Shown piece after piece: positions 42,660 through 53,156 of a DNA stretch of 64,000 nt. Origin of the DNA: Stentor coeruleus (taxonomy: Eukaryota; Ciliophora; Heterotrichea; Heterotrichida; Stentoridae); NCBI GenBank assembly GCA_001970955.1, contig MPUH01000158.1:1-64000 (forward strand), read 5' to 3'. The position numbers and the translations under genes were made by a program. The notes beneath the pieces were generated by a model, which made no database searches, was not told the origin of the DNA, and saw only the letters and a list, made by a program, of their open reading frames with translations. The number at the start of each line of letters is the position of its first letter. Position 1 is the first letter of the stretch.

Positions 42660-44202
42660 TTTATAATTATTTGATAAATTTAAATTATTATTGGAAGTTG
42701 GATAGCTGAAATAGGATTTTTATAGGTGGAAGGATTGTGCAATAGGAGAGATTTTTGAGTTGTGAGGTTGAGAGGAAATTATGAAGGGAGGATGTGGGTT
42801 TTGATGGTTTGAAGGTTTGATGATGGGTAGTATGATGGGTTTTATGGTTTTTTGGATTAGAGATTTTGAAGTTTTTTGAGTTTTTTAGAGGTTTTGAAGG
42901 TTTTTTGAGGGTTTAGGAGGGATTAAGATAGATTGAACTTTTGAGAGGTAAATTATGAATATTTTGAGGTAAGAATTTATTTTTTTTAATATGAGGAAAT
43001 GAAGATTTTTATAGAAAATTTAGATAGAAGTAGGATGTTATATATAATAAGGTAATATTTATGATTAATAATAGTTGTAGAAACTGAATTTTATAACAAT
43101 GAGATTTGATTCTAGAAATAAGTAAATGAACAACTTTTAAAAAGTTGGAATTGGTTTATTTGCTGATGAATTATCGCTTATTTGATTATGATGATATACA
43201 TTTTTATATCTAAATAAATGATTAGATTAAATTACAAGTATATAGATATAAAATAGGTATATAAAGTTAAGATTTTCTAGGTGGAAACTGCTTACAACGA
43301 TATCATCTGAAATTTCTGATATTTTTACTGGGATTTTGATTAAACTTTTCCTAGCCGAAATTTAAGTTTGTTTATGATAATAAACACTTTTATCTATTAG
43401 GCTACAAGATGCAGTTAAAATATATAAGACTTTCATAATAAAAATGAAAAAAACAAAACTTTCACAGTGGAAAATCTGTGAGACAGTCAATTCTGTTAGT
43501 CTTAAGATTGACTGAGCTATTAATTTATGTATTCTTGATCATAAAGCAAATTTAAGATTTTTTCTTTATGCAAATTGTGTTTTCTAATAATTGTATTCGA
43601 TTTAATAATATAAACTCTTCTAGTAATTATAGATAGTATGTCTAAATTTTAATATAAACTAACCATACCACTTAATATTTCGCATTAAATAAAAACTTAT
43701 AAACACAAATCCACTTCTAAAAATTTACCCAAACATTAACTCTTCCAACACACCCTTACTAAATCTTCCTAAATACCTTTAATCCTGACAAATATCCTCT
43801 AAAATCTTTTATTAATGCAAAATCTATTCAGAACCTATACCCAACTTCCAAAAACCACACAAGCATTCTCAAAAATACAAAAAAACCTTTCTCCATCTAA
43901 AACCCCTAAATTTCTTAATCAACCATCTCAAAACAACAAAAACTCTCATAAACTTAAACATCAAAATCTTCACAACTCATCCAACTACAAAAAATCCTAA
44001 TCATCCATCACAAGCTTTAAATGCCAAATCCCCATTTACTACAATAAAAAAAAATCCTCAACATCCTTAAAAACATAAAACCAGCATATCTAAATCAAAA
44101 AATCTGTAAAAAAATTATCTTCCTTCCTCTCACCCATCCTATTTAATAAATTTAAATCATCCTTGATCATATTAGCCATAAAAAATTTAAATTGAATATA
44201 AA
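42660..44202. other. Large divergent intergenic region
   Basis: 1.5 kb between the CDPK7-like gene and the WD40-channel gene. The left part (42660-42990) is a dense G/T purine-rich run (GGTTTGATGATGGG-like), and the right part (43640-44200) is C/A rich. The composition switches in between. A 61-codon plus-strand frame at 43815-44000 is Lys/Asn/Ser rich and probably only reflects this composition. No RNA gene is recognised. Confidence 0.5.
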
Positions 44203-47200
44203 ATGTCAGAGCCTCCAGTTTGGTCGCCTCTAAAAGTTGGTTTAGTGTCAAAATTTATAATGTCCCGAGTGAAATCTCAAGACCGTGCAGCCCTTGAAGC
44301 AATTTTTAACCCAACAAACCTTCACTCATATGTCCTTGAGTTAAAAAAAGCCCAATCTATCATGGAAAAATACTGTCCTATAGAAATAACAACTCCATTT
44401 AAAGGTAACTGTCTAGAAGTCACCTCCTGTAACAAGTATTTTGTTTTTGGTAGTATTGAAGGTCGTCTAGCTGTAGTTGAACGAGAAACTAAAGAAATTT
44501 TACATGACATTAATTTAGAAGGTGGAAGCATTTATACACTAGCTTTGTTTAATGAAGACCATTCTCTTCTAGCTGCAGGTAAAGATGGGATAATCCGTAA
44601 TTTCAATTTCCGGACTTTTAAACTTGAAAAGTCTTTTCAAGGACATGAAAAAGAAGTCAATGAAATCATTGTATCACAAGATGGTGAAAAAATATACTCA
44701 GTTTCTGATGATTGTACAGTGAGAATGTGGGATATAAACGAAAACGAAGGACAGATTTTATTTTACCACGACAAAGCTGTACTTTGTATAGACAAAAGTG
44801 ATGATGGGACACATTTGGTAACAGGAGGAGCTGATAAGAAAGTAAAAGTCTTCAATTTAGATAATGAAGTAGTCCAAAGTTCCCTAACTGAACTCTCATC
44901 AAGTGTTTGGTCAGTAAGATTTTCTCAAGATAGCGAATATATAGCCGCAGGGGATAGCAATGGGGTTATAAAACTATGGAAATTCGAAACCTTAGAATTA
45001 TTTAAAACCCTGAATGGTCATACAAAAAGAATAACCCATTTAACTTTTAACACAGCAAATACAACTTTAATATCCTCTAGTAATGATACAACATTAAGGA
45101 TTTGGGATATAATTGAAGATAAACATGAAATTATCCTTAGTGGACATACTGATTGGGTTAAAAACTTTAGACTATCACAAGATGAAAAATATATATATTC
45201 AATAGCTGAAAATTATAAAATAATGACATGGAATTTCCCAAGGTTTGATAAATCCTGTTGCCGAAAAGCTAATAAATCTCCAATACAGTTAATATGTTCA
45301 TCATCAAATAATCAATATTTATATACTTCGGATATTAATGAAATTGCTGTATGGACACTTCATGATAAAGAATATTATAAAACCCTTAAGACCCAATGGA
45401 AACTCTCAGCAATGTGCACAAATTCAGATGGTTTAGGAATTATAGCTGCATATGAGAATAATGAAATTCACTTTTGGTCTGTTGAAGATAGTGAGAGTCA
45501 ATTTAAAAAAAAACATTCTTCGCATATAAGATGTATTGTATGTAGTCCTGATGGCAGATATGTTGTTGTTGGTGATGTGAATTTCCGTGTGACGGTATAT
45601 AACAAAAGGAATTTTAGGGTTTCTAATGTTTTTAGAAGGCACAATGCAGTTATAAACTCCATTATATTTGGAAAACCAATAAACGGGGAAAATGACAAAC
45701 TGTATTCTGGAGGTGATGATAAAGTTATTTTCATTTACTCAATAAATGAAAACAAGTCTTTAAGATTACCTGGAAGCCATCAAGAACCTATAAGCCAAAT
45801 GCTCGTATCAAGAAACAATGAGTTATTGATTTCTGGTGATACATCTGGGGTGATAAAAATATGGCATTTACTTCAACAGATATGTATGAAAACTCTTAAC
45901 ACCCACACAGCTAAAATAACAGGGATTTATTTTACTGAGAATTCAAAGTATTTTTGGCTTTCATCTTTAGATGCTAGTGTTTCATTATGGAACTCAGCAA
46001 GTTTCACTCAAGTTACAAACCTCCATACAAAATACCCTGTCTCAGCTTTGTGGTGTACAAAAAATGAAGCTGATATTGTCTTAGGGGAAAATGATGAGGT
46101 GCACTTTTTAGAAAATCCATTACGGACTAGTCAGTTTTTTATATATGGACCAGGTAGGGATTATTATTCTTTTATGAAATATATTATGAGGATATGTGAA
46201 AATGGTGAAGAACCACATGACCCTGAAATGGATAAGTGGATGATAACCCCTTATGAGATTAATGCTTTACATTTTTATGCGTATCTCAATTTACCTGGGC
46301 ATTTAAAGGCGGCATTGAATTCAGATAGTCCATTTTATGTGTCGAAATCAGGATATAGTCCTATACAGATAGCTTTACATAGGAATTTTAGGGATTGTAT
46401 AAACGTTATTATTAAGAGTATTTGTACTAAAGTTGAAGAAAACCCGTATACAGTGAATTTTCTTGAAGAGTCTATAGTAAAACTTAACTTATTAGGTTTA
46501 AGAGACCTTGACGATTTTTATGAATCAATACTTTTTAGGACTAAAGATCGCCTTTTACCTAAATTTTGTGATGAAAACGTCACCTTGCCTATAATGCATT
46601 TCTCTAGAAACCTCGGCCCACATCAAAAAGACTTTTTTACACATGGGCAAATATCGAATTTCGGTACCCCATTAGCTTTTTGGCAAAGTGCTTTAAGATT
46701 AGATGTTGTTATGGGTTCTAGAGACTCACTTATTTTCTTAGAAAGTATTAAAGACTGTCCAAACACAAATATTTTCCGTACATCATTTGTTAGAGAACTT
46801 ATACTTTACAAATGGAAGTATTTGAAATGGGTACTTCTTCCTCAGGCTATAACTTATTTTGTGTATATGATATGCTTATCAGTGTATAGTATTGTGTTTA
46901 GTAGTGATTGTGAACCTTTACTTTTGGCGATTTTTCTAATAAATACGATTTTGGCTTGTTATGAAGTGTTTCAGATGATTTTGACTAGATCTTCTTATTT
47001 AAGTGATCCTTGGAATTATATTGATTTTACAAGGATGAGTTTGTGCTTTGTGTATATTGGAATGCACTGGTTAGGGTTTAATAAAAAATATGCTGAGAAG
47101 GTTTTGGTTGGGTTGATTTTTGTCACTATGGTCAGGGGGATTAGTTATTTTAGACTTTTTGATAAAACAAGGTATATGATAAATCTGCTTAGAGAAACTA

Positions 47201-47835
47201 TTAAAGATATGAAGAGTTTTTTGATACTTTTGAGTTACTCCACATATTCATTTGCTTTGATATACTTTATAATGGTGAATAATGTACTTAAATACAGTGC
47301 CAAAGCAAGTACAGAAACAAGTACAGAAACAACTGTCGACCAACAAAAACCATTTTCTGAATATATCGCCATATCATATTTACTAAGTCTTGGTAGTTTC
47401 GACACAGATAACTACGGCGCTTTTGAATGGATTATTTTCTTTTTCGCTTCTGTAATAAACCCTTTAATAATGCTCAATCTTCTTATAGCCATAATGGGAG
47501 ATACTTATAGTCGTGTTGCTGAAGAACAAGAAATTGCTGATATGCAAGAATTAACAGAAATGGTCATAGAAGGTGAGTATTTGTTATTTTGCAAAAGGAA
47601 TAAAGGTACTAGAACATATATGCAAATATGTAAAGAAGAAGAACTTAGTGCTCAAGATGTGACAATTGAACAGAAATTAGATAAATTGAAATTAAGAGTT
47701 AAAGAAGTAGAAACATCTTTTATACAAAGAAGTCAAGAAATGAGAATGGAAGTTCAAGACACTATAGCTGGGATTAATAGTAAAGTTGATGAAATGACAG
47801 GATTGATTGAACAGATCAGTCTGACTCAAGATTAA
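44203..47835 (+). CDS. WD40 / ankyrin / TRP-like cation channel, copy 2 (intact)
   Basis: 1,210 residues in one exon. Residues about 60-640 hold roughly a dozen WD40 repeats (several end in WD or IW and contain GHxxxV, for example FQGHEKEVNEI and MWDINENE). A short ankyrin-like pair follows (INALHFYAYLNLPGHLKAAL, YSPIQIALHRNFRDCINVII, about 685-740). Six membrane helices occupy about 880-1110. The pore region is near YLLSLGSFDTDNYGAF, and S6 reads NPLIMLNLLIAIMGDTYSRV, the TRP/polycystin-like ending. A coiled coil closes the protein. A WD40 propeller fused to an ion channel suggests a channel tethered to a scaffold, perhaps in cilia or cortex (inference). A related, damaged copy lies at 23960-27585. 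Confidence 0.9.
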   Translation: MSEPPVWSPLKVGLVSKFIMSRVKSQDRAALEAIFNPTNLHSYVLELKKAQSIMEKYCPIEITTPFKGNCLEVTSCNKYFVFGSIEGRLAVVERETKEILHDINLEGGSIYTLALFNEDHSLLAAGKDGIIRNFNFRTFKLEKSFQGHEKEVNEIIVSQDGEKIYSVSDDCTVRMWDINENEGQILFYHDKAVLCIDKSDDGTHLVTGGADKKVKVFNLDNEVVQSSLTELSSSVWSVRFSQDSEYIAAGDSNGVIKLWKFETLELFKTLNGHTKRITHLTFNTANTTLISSSNDTTLRIWDIIEDKHEIILSGHTDWVKNFRLSQDEKYIYSIAENYKIMTWNFPRFDKSCCRKANKSPIQLICSSSNNQYLYTSDINEIAVWTLHDKEYYKTLKTQWKLSAMCTNSDGLGIIAAYENNEIHFWSVEDSESQFKKKHSSHIRCIVCSPDGRYVVVGDVNFRVTVYNKRNFRVSNVFRRHNAVINSIIFGKPINGENDKLYSGGDDKVIFIYSINENKSLRLPGSHQEPISQMLVSRNNELLISGDTSGVIKIWHLLQQICMKTLNTHTAKITGIYFTENSKYFWLSSLDASVSLWNSASFTQVTNLHTKYPVSALWCTKNEADIVLGENDEVHFLENPLRTSQFFIYGPGRDYYSFMKYIMRICENGEEPHDPEMDKWMITPYEINALHFYAYLNLPGHLKAALNSDSPFYVSKSGYSPIQIALHRNFRDCINVIIKSICTKVEENPYTVNFLEESIVKLNLLGLRDLDDFYESILFRTKDRLLPKFCDENVTLPIMHFSRNLGPHQKDFFTHGQISNFGTPLAFWQSALRLDVVMGSRDSLIFLESIKDCPNTNIFRTSFVRELILYKWKYLKWVLLPQAITYFVYMICLSVYSIVFSSDCEPLLLAIFLINTILACYEVFQMILTRSSYLSDPWNYIDFTRMSLCFVYIGMHWLGFNKKYAEKVLVGLIFVTMVRGISYFRLFDKTRYMINLLRETIKDMKSFLILLSYSTYSFALIYFIMVNNVLKYSAKASTETSTETTVDQQKPFSEYIAISYLLSLGSFDTDNYGAFEWIIFFFASVINPLIMLNLLIAIMGDTYSRVAEEQEIADMQELTEMVIEGEYLLFCKRNKGTRTYMQICKEEELSAQDVTIEQKLDKLKLRVKEVETSFIQRSQEMRMEVQDTIAGINSKVDEMTGLIEQISLTQD

Positions 47836-47877
47836 GTAACTTTCTTCATTATCCCGCCTTTTTTATATAATTTTTAA

Positions 47878-50800
47878 ATGGAGTTTGTCTTACCTTTGAA
47901 GTTTGAGCACCTGGCGGAAGACCGGAATGAAAGCAAGTTTTTTGTTCAGAGTGTGTTTAAGGTTGATAATTGGGATGAAAACAAACAGAAAAAACAGCTG
48001 GAGAAGGTTATGAATGAACTTTTTAGTACGGATGAAAGCGCTTTTCAGATCAGGAAATTTTTTGATGTATTTTATGCGTTTATTTATCATTATCAGAAGC
48101 TTAGTAATGAGATGCAGGATGAAGTGTTGAAAATAGTTACGGCGGCATTTAATTCGGTGGTATCTTATGTCGAAAAAAATCAGACTCAGGATGATGATGT
48201 ATTGGAGTGTTTTAAGATGTACCTTGTACTTATTTATGGGATTTTTACTAGGGCCAAGGGAATTTCAGGGTCGAAAGCTTTTAAAGTCCTTAGTAGGTCT
48301 TTGCCACAATTCAAAAATTTATACTCACCAGAAAAGCCGGAAACTCGTTTGTTAGAAATAATAATCGAGATAGGTTTTTCCGAGATCGAAAGAGGAAGCG
48401 AAAGCGAAGTAGTCGAAGTAATGAAATGGGTCAAAGATATCGAAAACCCAGACATATGGGATGGATGGCGAGCCAAAGCAATCAACGTGCTTTTCGGCGA
48501 AAGCGAGAAATGTGTCAAACCACTCGTAAGCATAGTAAAAAACGATCCAAGTCTTCTAAACGATTTCTTATCCTCCTTATCCGAAGGTATTCTGGCAAAT
48601 AATCAAGTCAATGAAACCCAAGGTATAAAAAACGTCGGTATTTTCATCACAAAACTCACAGCAAAAATGCCAAGAGAAATACTCATGAACGTTTCAGTAA
48701 TAGTCCACTTACTAAACTGTGAAGTATTTTCATTAAGAAATGCTGTTGTCTTATCAATAGGAGAAATACTTTGTTATATCATCAAAAAAGATATGGACCA
48801 AAGTGCAGAAAGAGATACATATACAAATTATAGAGAACAATTACTTCAGATACTTAAAAGTAGGATTATGGATAAATCAAGTTTTTGCCGGGCAAAAGTT
48901 TTAGAAGCTTTTGAAACTTTAACTAAAGAATCTTTATTACCTAGAGACTGGTTTTTACCTGTATTAAAATTAGCAAGTTCAAGGCTTTTAGATAGTACCG
49001 CGCTTGTGAGAAAAAAAGCTACAGGGCTTTTAGAAAACCTTGTATATCAAAACAAGCTTTTAGAAGGGGAAATGAAAATCGAACCAAAAGAATCTATTGA
49101 AGCCCAGTTGCAAAGGCATAAAGATGCGCTAAAGTCTTTTGAAAACGCTTTAGAAGGACAATATGATGAAACCACAGCAGGTCTTGATAAAGAAGAAGCC
49201 CAACAAAAATCTATTAAAGAGCAAATCCTTGTAAAATTCCTTGAAGGGTATTTGGAAATGATACAAATCTTCCAAAACTCAATAAAAATCCTCATTGAAC
49301 TTCTTAAAAGTAAAAACACCTCAGATGTCATTGGGTCTATCGATGTTTTAGTTGCCTGTTCACTAAGAGATATATGTGAACCTAATGAAGTAGTCTCAGC
49401 AATGCTCAGTTTAGTCTGTAATAGTGAACAAGGTGTTCGTAAAAAAGTCCTCGATGCTTTCTATAACATCTACCTCAATAAAAAATTCAACAATGAAGAT
49501 TCAAGTATAAACAAAATCCTTCAAATGATTGAAAAATTAAACATAGGCCAACTTGCAAGTCTTGAAAGCTTATTCACTGAACTTTTTGCAGCATCTATGG
49601 TCCCAGGTGAAATAAAAAAGAAAATCTGGCTTAAATTCAAAACTGAAGAATCTTATCCATCAGCATGTATTTTAAGGTTTTTATCTTTATCTACAGATAG
49701 AAGTTTTTTAGAACGAAGATATGATACTTTTGCTTCTAGAACCTTAGCTTTATCTAAAAACTGGAAAATATTTAGAGAGTGTCTTTTAGCTTTTCAATTT
49801 TTAGAATATCAAGGAGAAAAAACAGATAATTTATTATGTAAAGCAGCACATCAGTTATTTGAAATTGAAACATCAGGATGGTTTCCTGTAGCAGAACAGC
49901 TTATTAGAACTTGTTCTGTATTATGTGAAAGCCCATTATCTGTATTTAAAGCTTTAGCAATCAAAGGGTTAAAAATATTATTAGAAGGAAATAGTCGTGA
50001 AGCTGATTTGGCTAAAGCTATTTTTATAGGAGGGGAAATTGCTATGAAAGTTGTCGTATATGGGGATAAATTAGGCAGTGAATTTAAAAAACGTATGGAA
50101 ACAACAAAGACTAATGATGAATTAGAAGAAATCAATGGTGGAAGAGCTGCACAGGTGCAATTGGAACTTAAAGCACTTAAGATGTCACAAGAAAATATTG
50201 TTTTTGAAGGTTTATTATCAAAATTCACCCCAATAATTTTGTCTCTTGTTAAAAAACTTGATGAAGTTAAAACTTTGACTTTAAGAAAAGTACTTGTATT
50301 GTCTTTAGCTAAGCTCATGTGTATTAATCAGAAAATCTGTGAACAAAATTTATTACTTCTTATAAAAATTGCTAAAGAAAACGAAGATTCTGGGATAAGA
50401 AGTACTGCGGTTATAAGCTTAGGAGATTTAGTTATGAGACACCCTAATTTACTTGAACAACAAAGTACACAGTTATTTTCTTTACTTACAGATGCATGTG
50501 TTGAAGTAAGAAAAAAAGCCCTTTTGATTATAAGTCACTTAGTTTTGAATGATATGTTAAAAATGAAAGGGCTTATGGCAAACATATTAAAATGCTATTT
50601 GGATTTAGAACTAAGGGGAATTGTTTGTGTTTTTATAGAAGAGCTTAATCAAAAAAGCCCTAATGATATATATAATATGATCCCAGATTCAATAAGCAAT
50701 ATGCTAAAAATGGATTTATCACATAATGAATTTAAGATTATTGTTGATATGATATTTGCTTATATTACTAAAGAAAGACAAGGGGAAAATTTAACTGAAA

Positions 50801-51093
50801 AATTATCGTCGAGGTTTAAAGATGGGGGTAAAGAAGATTGTTTGAATATTGGGTATTGTTTAAGCAAACTTCCGATTAGTGAAAAAGCTATGAGGAAATT
50901 GTTGGATGGAATTTCTTGGTGGCAGAATAAAGTTATTGATGATCAACAGCTTTTGAGTTATTTTGCTGATATTGCAACTAAGTGTAAGAGGAATTGGAAG
51001 AGTGATTCAAAAGTACTTATTGAAGAGTTTGAAGCTGCGATGCGAGGAGAAGAAGAGGTTGTTAGAAAGCGTAAAGGAAGAAATAACCAATAA
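47878..51093 (+). CDS. NCAPD2: Condensin complex subunit 1 (CAP-D2)
   Basis: 1,071 residues of HEAT-type helix pairs. The N-terminal Cnd1-like region and mid blocks such as SFCRAKVLEAFETLTKESLL and LLDSTALVRKKATGLLENLV fit condensin D2. The C-terminal Cnd1 domain is clear: IRSTAVISLGDLVMRHPNLL, TDACVEVRKKALLIISHLVL and DMLKMKGLMANIL, the hallmark of CAP-D2/D3. Condensin D2 binds DNA and the SMC2/4 ring for mitotic chromosome compaction; in a ciliate it would act in micronuclear mitosis and macronuclear division. It is shorter than the about 1,400 residues of animal CAP-D2, chiefly lacking the long basic tail. It starts only 42 bp after the channel gene, same strand. ATG 47878 to TAA. Confidence 0.9.
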   Translation: MEFVLPLKFEHLAEDRNESKFFVQSVFKVDNWDENKQKKQLEKVMNELFSTDESAFQIRKFFDVFYAFIYHYQKLSNEMQDEVLKIVTAAFNSVVSYVEKNQTQDDDVLECFKMYLVLIYGIFTRAKGISGSKAFKVLSRSLPQFKNLYSPEKPETRLLEIIIEIGFSEIERGSESEVVEVMKWVKDIENPDIWDGWRAKAINVLFGESEKCVKPLVSIVKNDPSLLNDFLSSLSEGILANNQVNETQGIKNVGIFITKLTAKMPREILMNVSVIVHLLNCEVFSLRNAVVLSIGEILCYIIKKDMDQSAERDTYTNYREQLLQILKSRIMDKSSFCRAKVLEAFETLTKESLLPRDWFLPVLKLASSRLLDSTALVRKKATGLLENLVYQNKLLEGEMKIEPKESIEAQLQRHKDALKSFENALEGQYDETTAGLDKEEAQQKSIKEQILVKFLEGYLEMIQIFQNSIKILIELLKSKNTSDVIGSIDVLVACSLRDICEPNEVVSAMLSLVCNSEQGVRKKVLDAFYNIYLNKKFNNEDSSINKILQMIEKLNIGQLASLESLFTELFAASMVPGEIKKKIWLKFKTEESYPSACILRFLSLSTDRSFLERRYDTFASRTLALSKNWKIFRECLLAFQFLEYQGEKTDNLLCKAAHQLFEIETSGWFPVAEQLIRTCSVLCESPLSVFKALAIKGLKILLEGNSREADLAKAIFIGGEIAMKVVVYGDKLGSEFKKRMETTKTNDELEEINGGRAAQVQLELKALKMSQENIVFEGLLSKFTPIILSLVKKLDEVKTLTLRKVLVLSLAKLMCINQKICEQNLLLLIKIAKENEDSGIRSTAVISLGDLVMRHPNLLEQQSTQLFSLLTDACVEVRKKALLIISHLVLNDMLKMKGLMANILKCYLDLELRGIVCVFIEELNQKSPNDIYNMIPDSISNMLKMDLSHNEFKIIVDMIFAYITKERQGENLTEKLSSRFKDGGKEDCLNIGYCLSKLPISEKAMRKLLDGISWWQNKVIDDQQLLSYFADIATKCKRNWKSDSKVLIEEFEAAMRGEEEVVRKRKGRNNQ

Positions 51094-51404
51094 TTATCAG
51101 TTAATAGAATTAAAAATATCCAAGATTTTAAAGAAAATTGTTGTTATTTTAATACATACTATATTGAGTTTTATTGAGAAAATATACAAGTTTTTTGAAG
51201 ATATTTTGTATTTTATATGGAAAATATTCACACTTTATAAAGATTATCTTAGATTCTAACTATGATTATTATAAATTTCATCAAAATTCCTAACTAATTA
51301 TTTTTTGATTTTCTTATCTGTAAATCTCTAACAATTCTGAACTTCGGTCTATCTTTATTATCTCTACTTGCTTTAAAAGCTTTTTTATTCAAACTATATA
51401 TCCC
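51094..51404. other. Convergent spacer
   Basis: 311 bp between two stop codons, AT-rich, no gene recognised. Confidence 0.45.
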
Positions 51405-52247
51405 TTACCTAGAAAAATTCAGATTTAAAGACATGTTCATTGAGTTTATTTCAGGTCCTTGGATTTCATCTTTATCACTAAACTCAACACAAGGGTTTCC
51501 ATAATATTTCAAACTTTTTTCTATATTTTTATTAAAATAATTCCCATGACTTGACCTATGTTTTTCAGATAAAGATAATGAACATAATATAAAATTAGAA
51601 GGAAGTTCAGTATATTTTCTTTTTTTATATACAGAAAAAGTTTTTTTATAACTATCGCTTTGGACTGAAGATCTTGGACTTGGTGTATCAGGAGTTTTTT
51701 TAATTTTTAAAGCTCCAAGTTTAGTTTTAGGTTCATTTAGCATTAAATTTGGTGTATTAGCCCCATATCCTATTTTGTTAGCAATTTTAACTGGCCATTG
51801 AAGTGGTCTAGGGGTAAATTTCGTAGTTTCCAGTTGAGATTTTGTAGGTGTATTAGAGCCTACTCTTGGAGTTAAAGACTGTAAATGGTCTTTTGGCTTA
51901 TTGAAAATACCTAAAGCTGGTTCTGGGATATTAAAACTTATAGAATAATTACCTGGACCAGATGGTTTTTGAGAATGGTTTAAGTCTAAAATAAAACTAT
52001 TGATATCATTTTCAGGTTTGTATATTGAGAATTTAGACTTAGAAAAAAATTTCTGGCCTTTTTTTTGGCTTCTGTGGTCTAGGGCGTTTAAGCTCTGAAT
52101 TGGTGAACCTATTATTTTTGGTATTGGCTTTTTAGAAGTGCTTTTTAGATTGGAAAATTCGATCAGCCGAGGAGATAAAGTTTTTATATCTTTAAACAGG
52201 ATGGAGTTTTGTAGTAGTTTATTTGTTTCGTTCATAATTTGTATCAT
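51405..52247 (-). CDS. Hypothetical basic protein with a SHIPPO-like motif
   Basis: About 280 residues from Met 52247 (MIQIMNETNK). The frame is open to a Met at 52301, but those 18 residues are hydrophobic and lie in the C-rich upstream zone, so the later Met is preferred. The protein is rich in Ser, Pro, Lys and Asn. QKPSGPGNYSISFNIPEPAL resembles the Pro-Gly-Pro-x-Tyr (SHIPPO/ODF3) repeat of microtubule-associated ciliary proteins; other TP/SP sites (TPDTPSPRSS) may be phosphorylated. One such motif is weak evidence. It might be a flagellar or cytoskeletal protein; otherwise unknown. Ends at TAG. Confidence 0.6.
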   Translation of the reverse strand: MIQIMNETNKLLQNSILFKDIKTLSPRLIEFSNLKSTSKKPIPKIIGSPIQSLNALDHRSQKKGQKFFSKSKFSIYKPENDINSFILDLNHSQKPSGPGNYSISFNIPEPALGIFNKPKDHLQSLTPRVGSNTPTKSQLETTKFTPRPLQWPVKIANKIGYGANTPNLMLNEPKTKLGALKIKKTPDTPSPRSSVQSDSYKKTFSVYKKRKYTELPSNFILCSLSLSEKHRSSHGNYFNKNIEKSLKYYGNPCVEFSDKDEIQGPEINSMNMSLNLNFSR

Positions 52248-52409
52248 AATCCCAAAAGCATAACATTCATACAATAAACTTATCAAACTTATGCAACCCA
52301 CTCACTAAAAATATCAAAGTATTTTATATAAAACACATCAAAAAAATCACAAAACAAAAAAAAAACTCAAATCGCTAATCCCAAGGTTAATAAAATCTAC
52401 TCTTATCTA

Positions 52410-53156
52410 CTAATTATCCTCTGCTTCCGAAGTCCAAAGTGAAATATTATCTCTAATCAATTGCAAGATCATAGTAGATTCTTTATACGCTTGTTCATCA
52501 GTAAGATTTTCCAAATTCTGAATCCCTTCATCAAAAGCTTTCTGGGCAATTTTGATGGCTTCAGCGTGTTGGTTCAAAATCTCATAATTAAACACCGAAT
52601 AATTCAACGCTAAGCCAATTCTACTAGGATGAGTACTATCCAAGCCACTTTCTGCAATAGTTAAAGCTTGTTGATAGTTTTCTTGAGCATTTTTCGAGCT
52701 TTCATCCTTATACTGACCTTGAGCAAATTCGCATATGTATCTATAATAATCTCCTTTCATCTTAATAAAAAACACTTTCCCTTCATCGCTTGTGATCTTA
52801 GGTAATAAGTCATTATCTATAATCCTAAGGATTTCTCTGCAGAAACTTCTTAGCTCAGCTTCTACTTTTTCCTTATAATTTCCAGCTCTTGACTTATTCT
52901 CTTCATTTCCTCTACGAGCTTCTTTTTGCTCAATAGAATTCAATACCCTCCATGCAGTTCTTCTATTCCCGACAACATTTTTGAAGGCTACAGATAGAAT
53001 ATTCCTTTCATCTTCTGTAAACTCGCTATTGCATTTGGATATGAAATGACGGACGAATTCTATCATTTCATCGTACCTTTCACATTGCTCTGCCATACGA
53101 CTAAGAAGCAGTAGTTCTTCCTTTGAAAGGCCACCAATGTTATCGAGTTTTCCCAT
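52410..53156 (-). CDS. YWHA: 14-3-3 protein
   Basis: 248 residues, the exact family size. All landmarks are present: LSRMAEQCERYDEMIEFVR (helix 2-3), NILSVAFKNVVGNRRTAWRV (the family signature with the phosphopeptide-contacting Lys/Arg), KVFFIKMKGDYYRYICEFA, HPSRIGLALNYSVFNYEIL (second signature) and STMILQLIRDNISLWTSE before a short acidic tail. 14-3-3 dimers bind phosphoserine/threonine sites on kinases and many other proteins in the cytosol. Intronless, ATG 53156 directly after a TTATAA leader, ending at TAG. Confidence 0.98.
   Translation of the reverse strand: MGKLDNIGGLSKEELLLLSRMAEQCERYDEMIEFVRHFISKCNSEFTEDERNILSVAFKNVVGNRRTAWRVLNSIEQKEARRGNEENKSRAGNYKEKVEAELRSFCREILRIIDNDLLPKITSDEGKVFFIKMKGDYYRYICEFAQGQYKDESSKNAQENYQQALTIAESGLDSTHPSRIGLALNYSVFNYEILNQHAEAIKIAQKAFDEGIQNLENLTDEQAYKESTMILQLIRDNISLWTSEAEDN

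Noticed and set aside
43815-44000. 61-codon Lys/Asn/Ser frame upstream of the WD40-channel gene
   Set aside because: Composition is explained by the C/A-rich leader DNA found before many plus-strand genes here.
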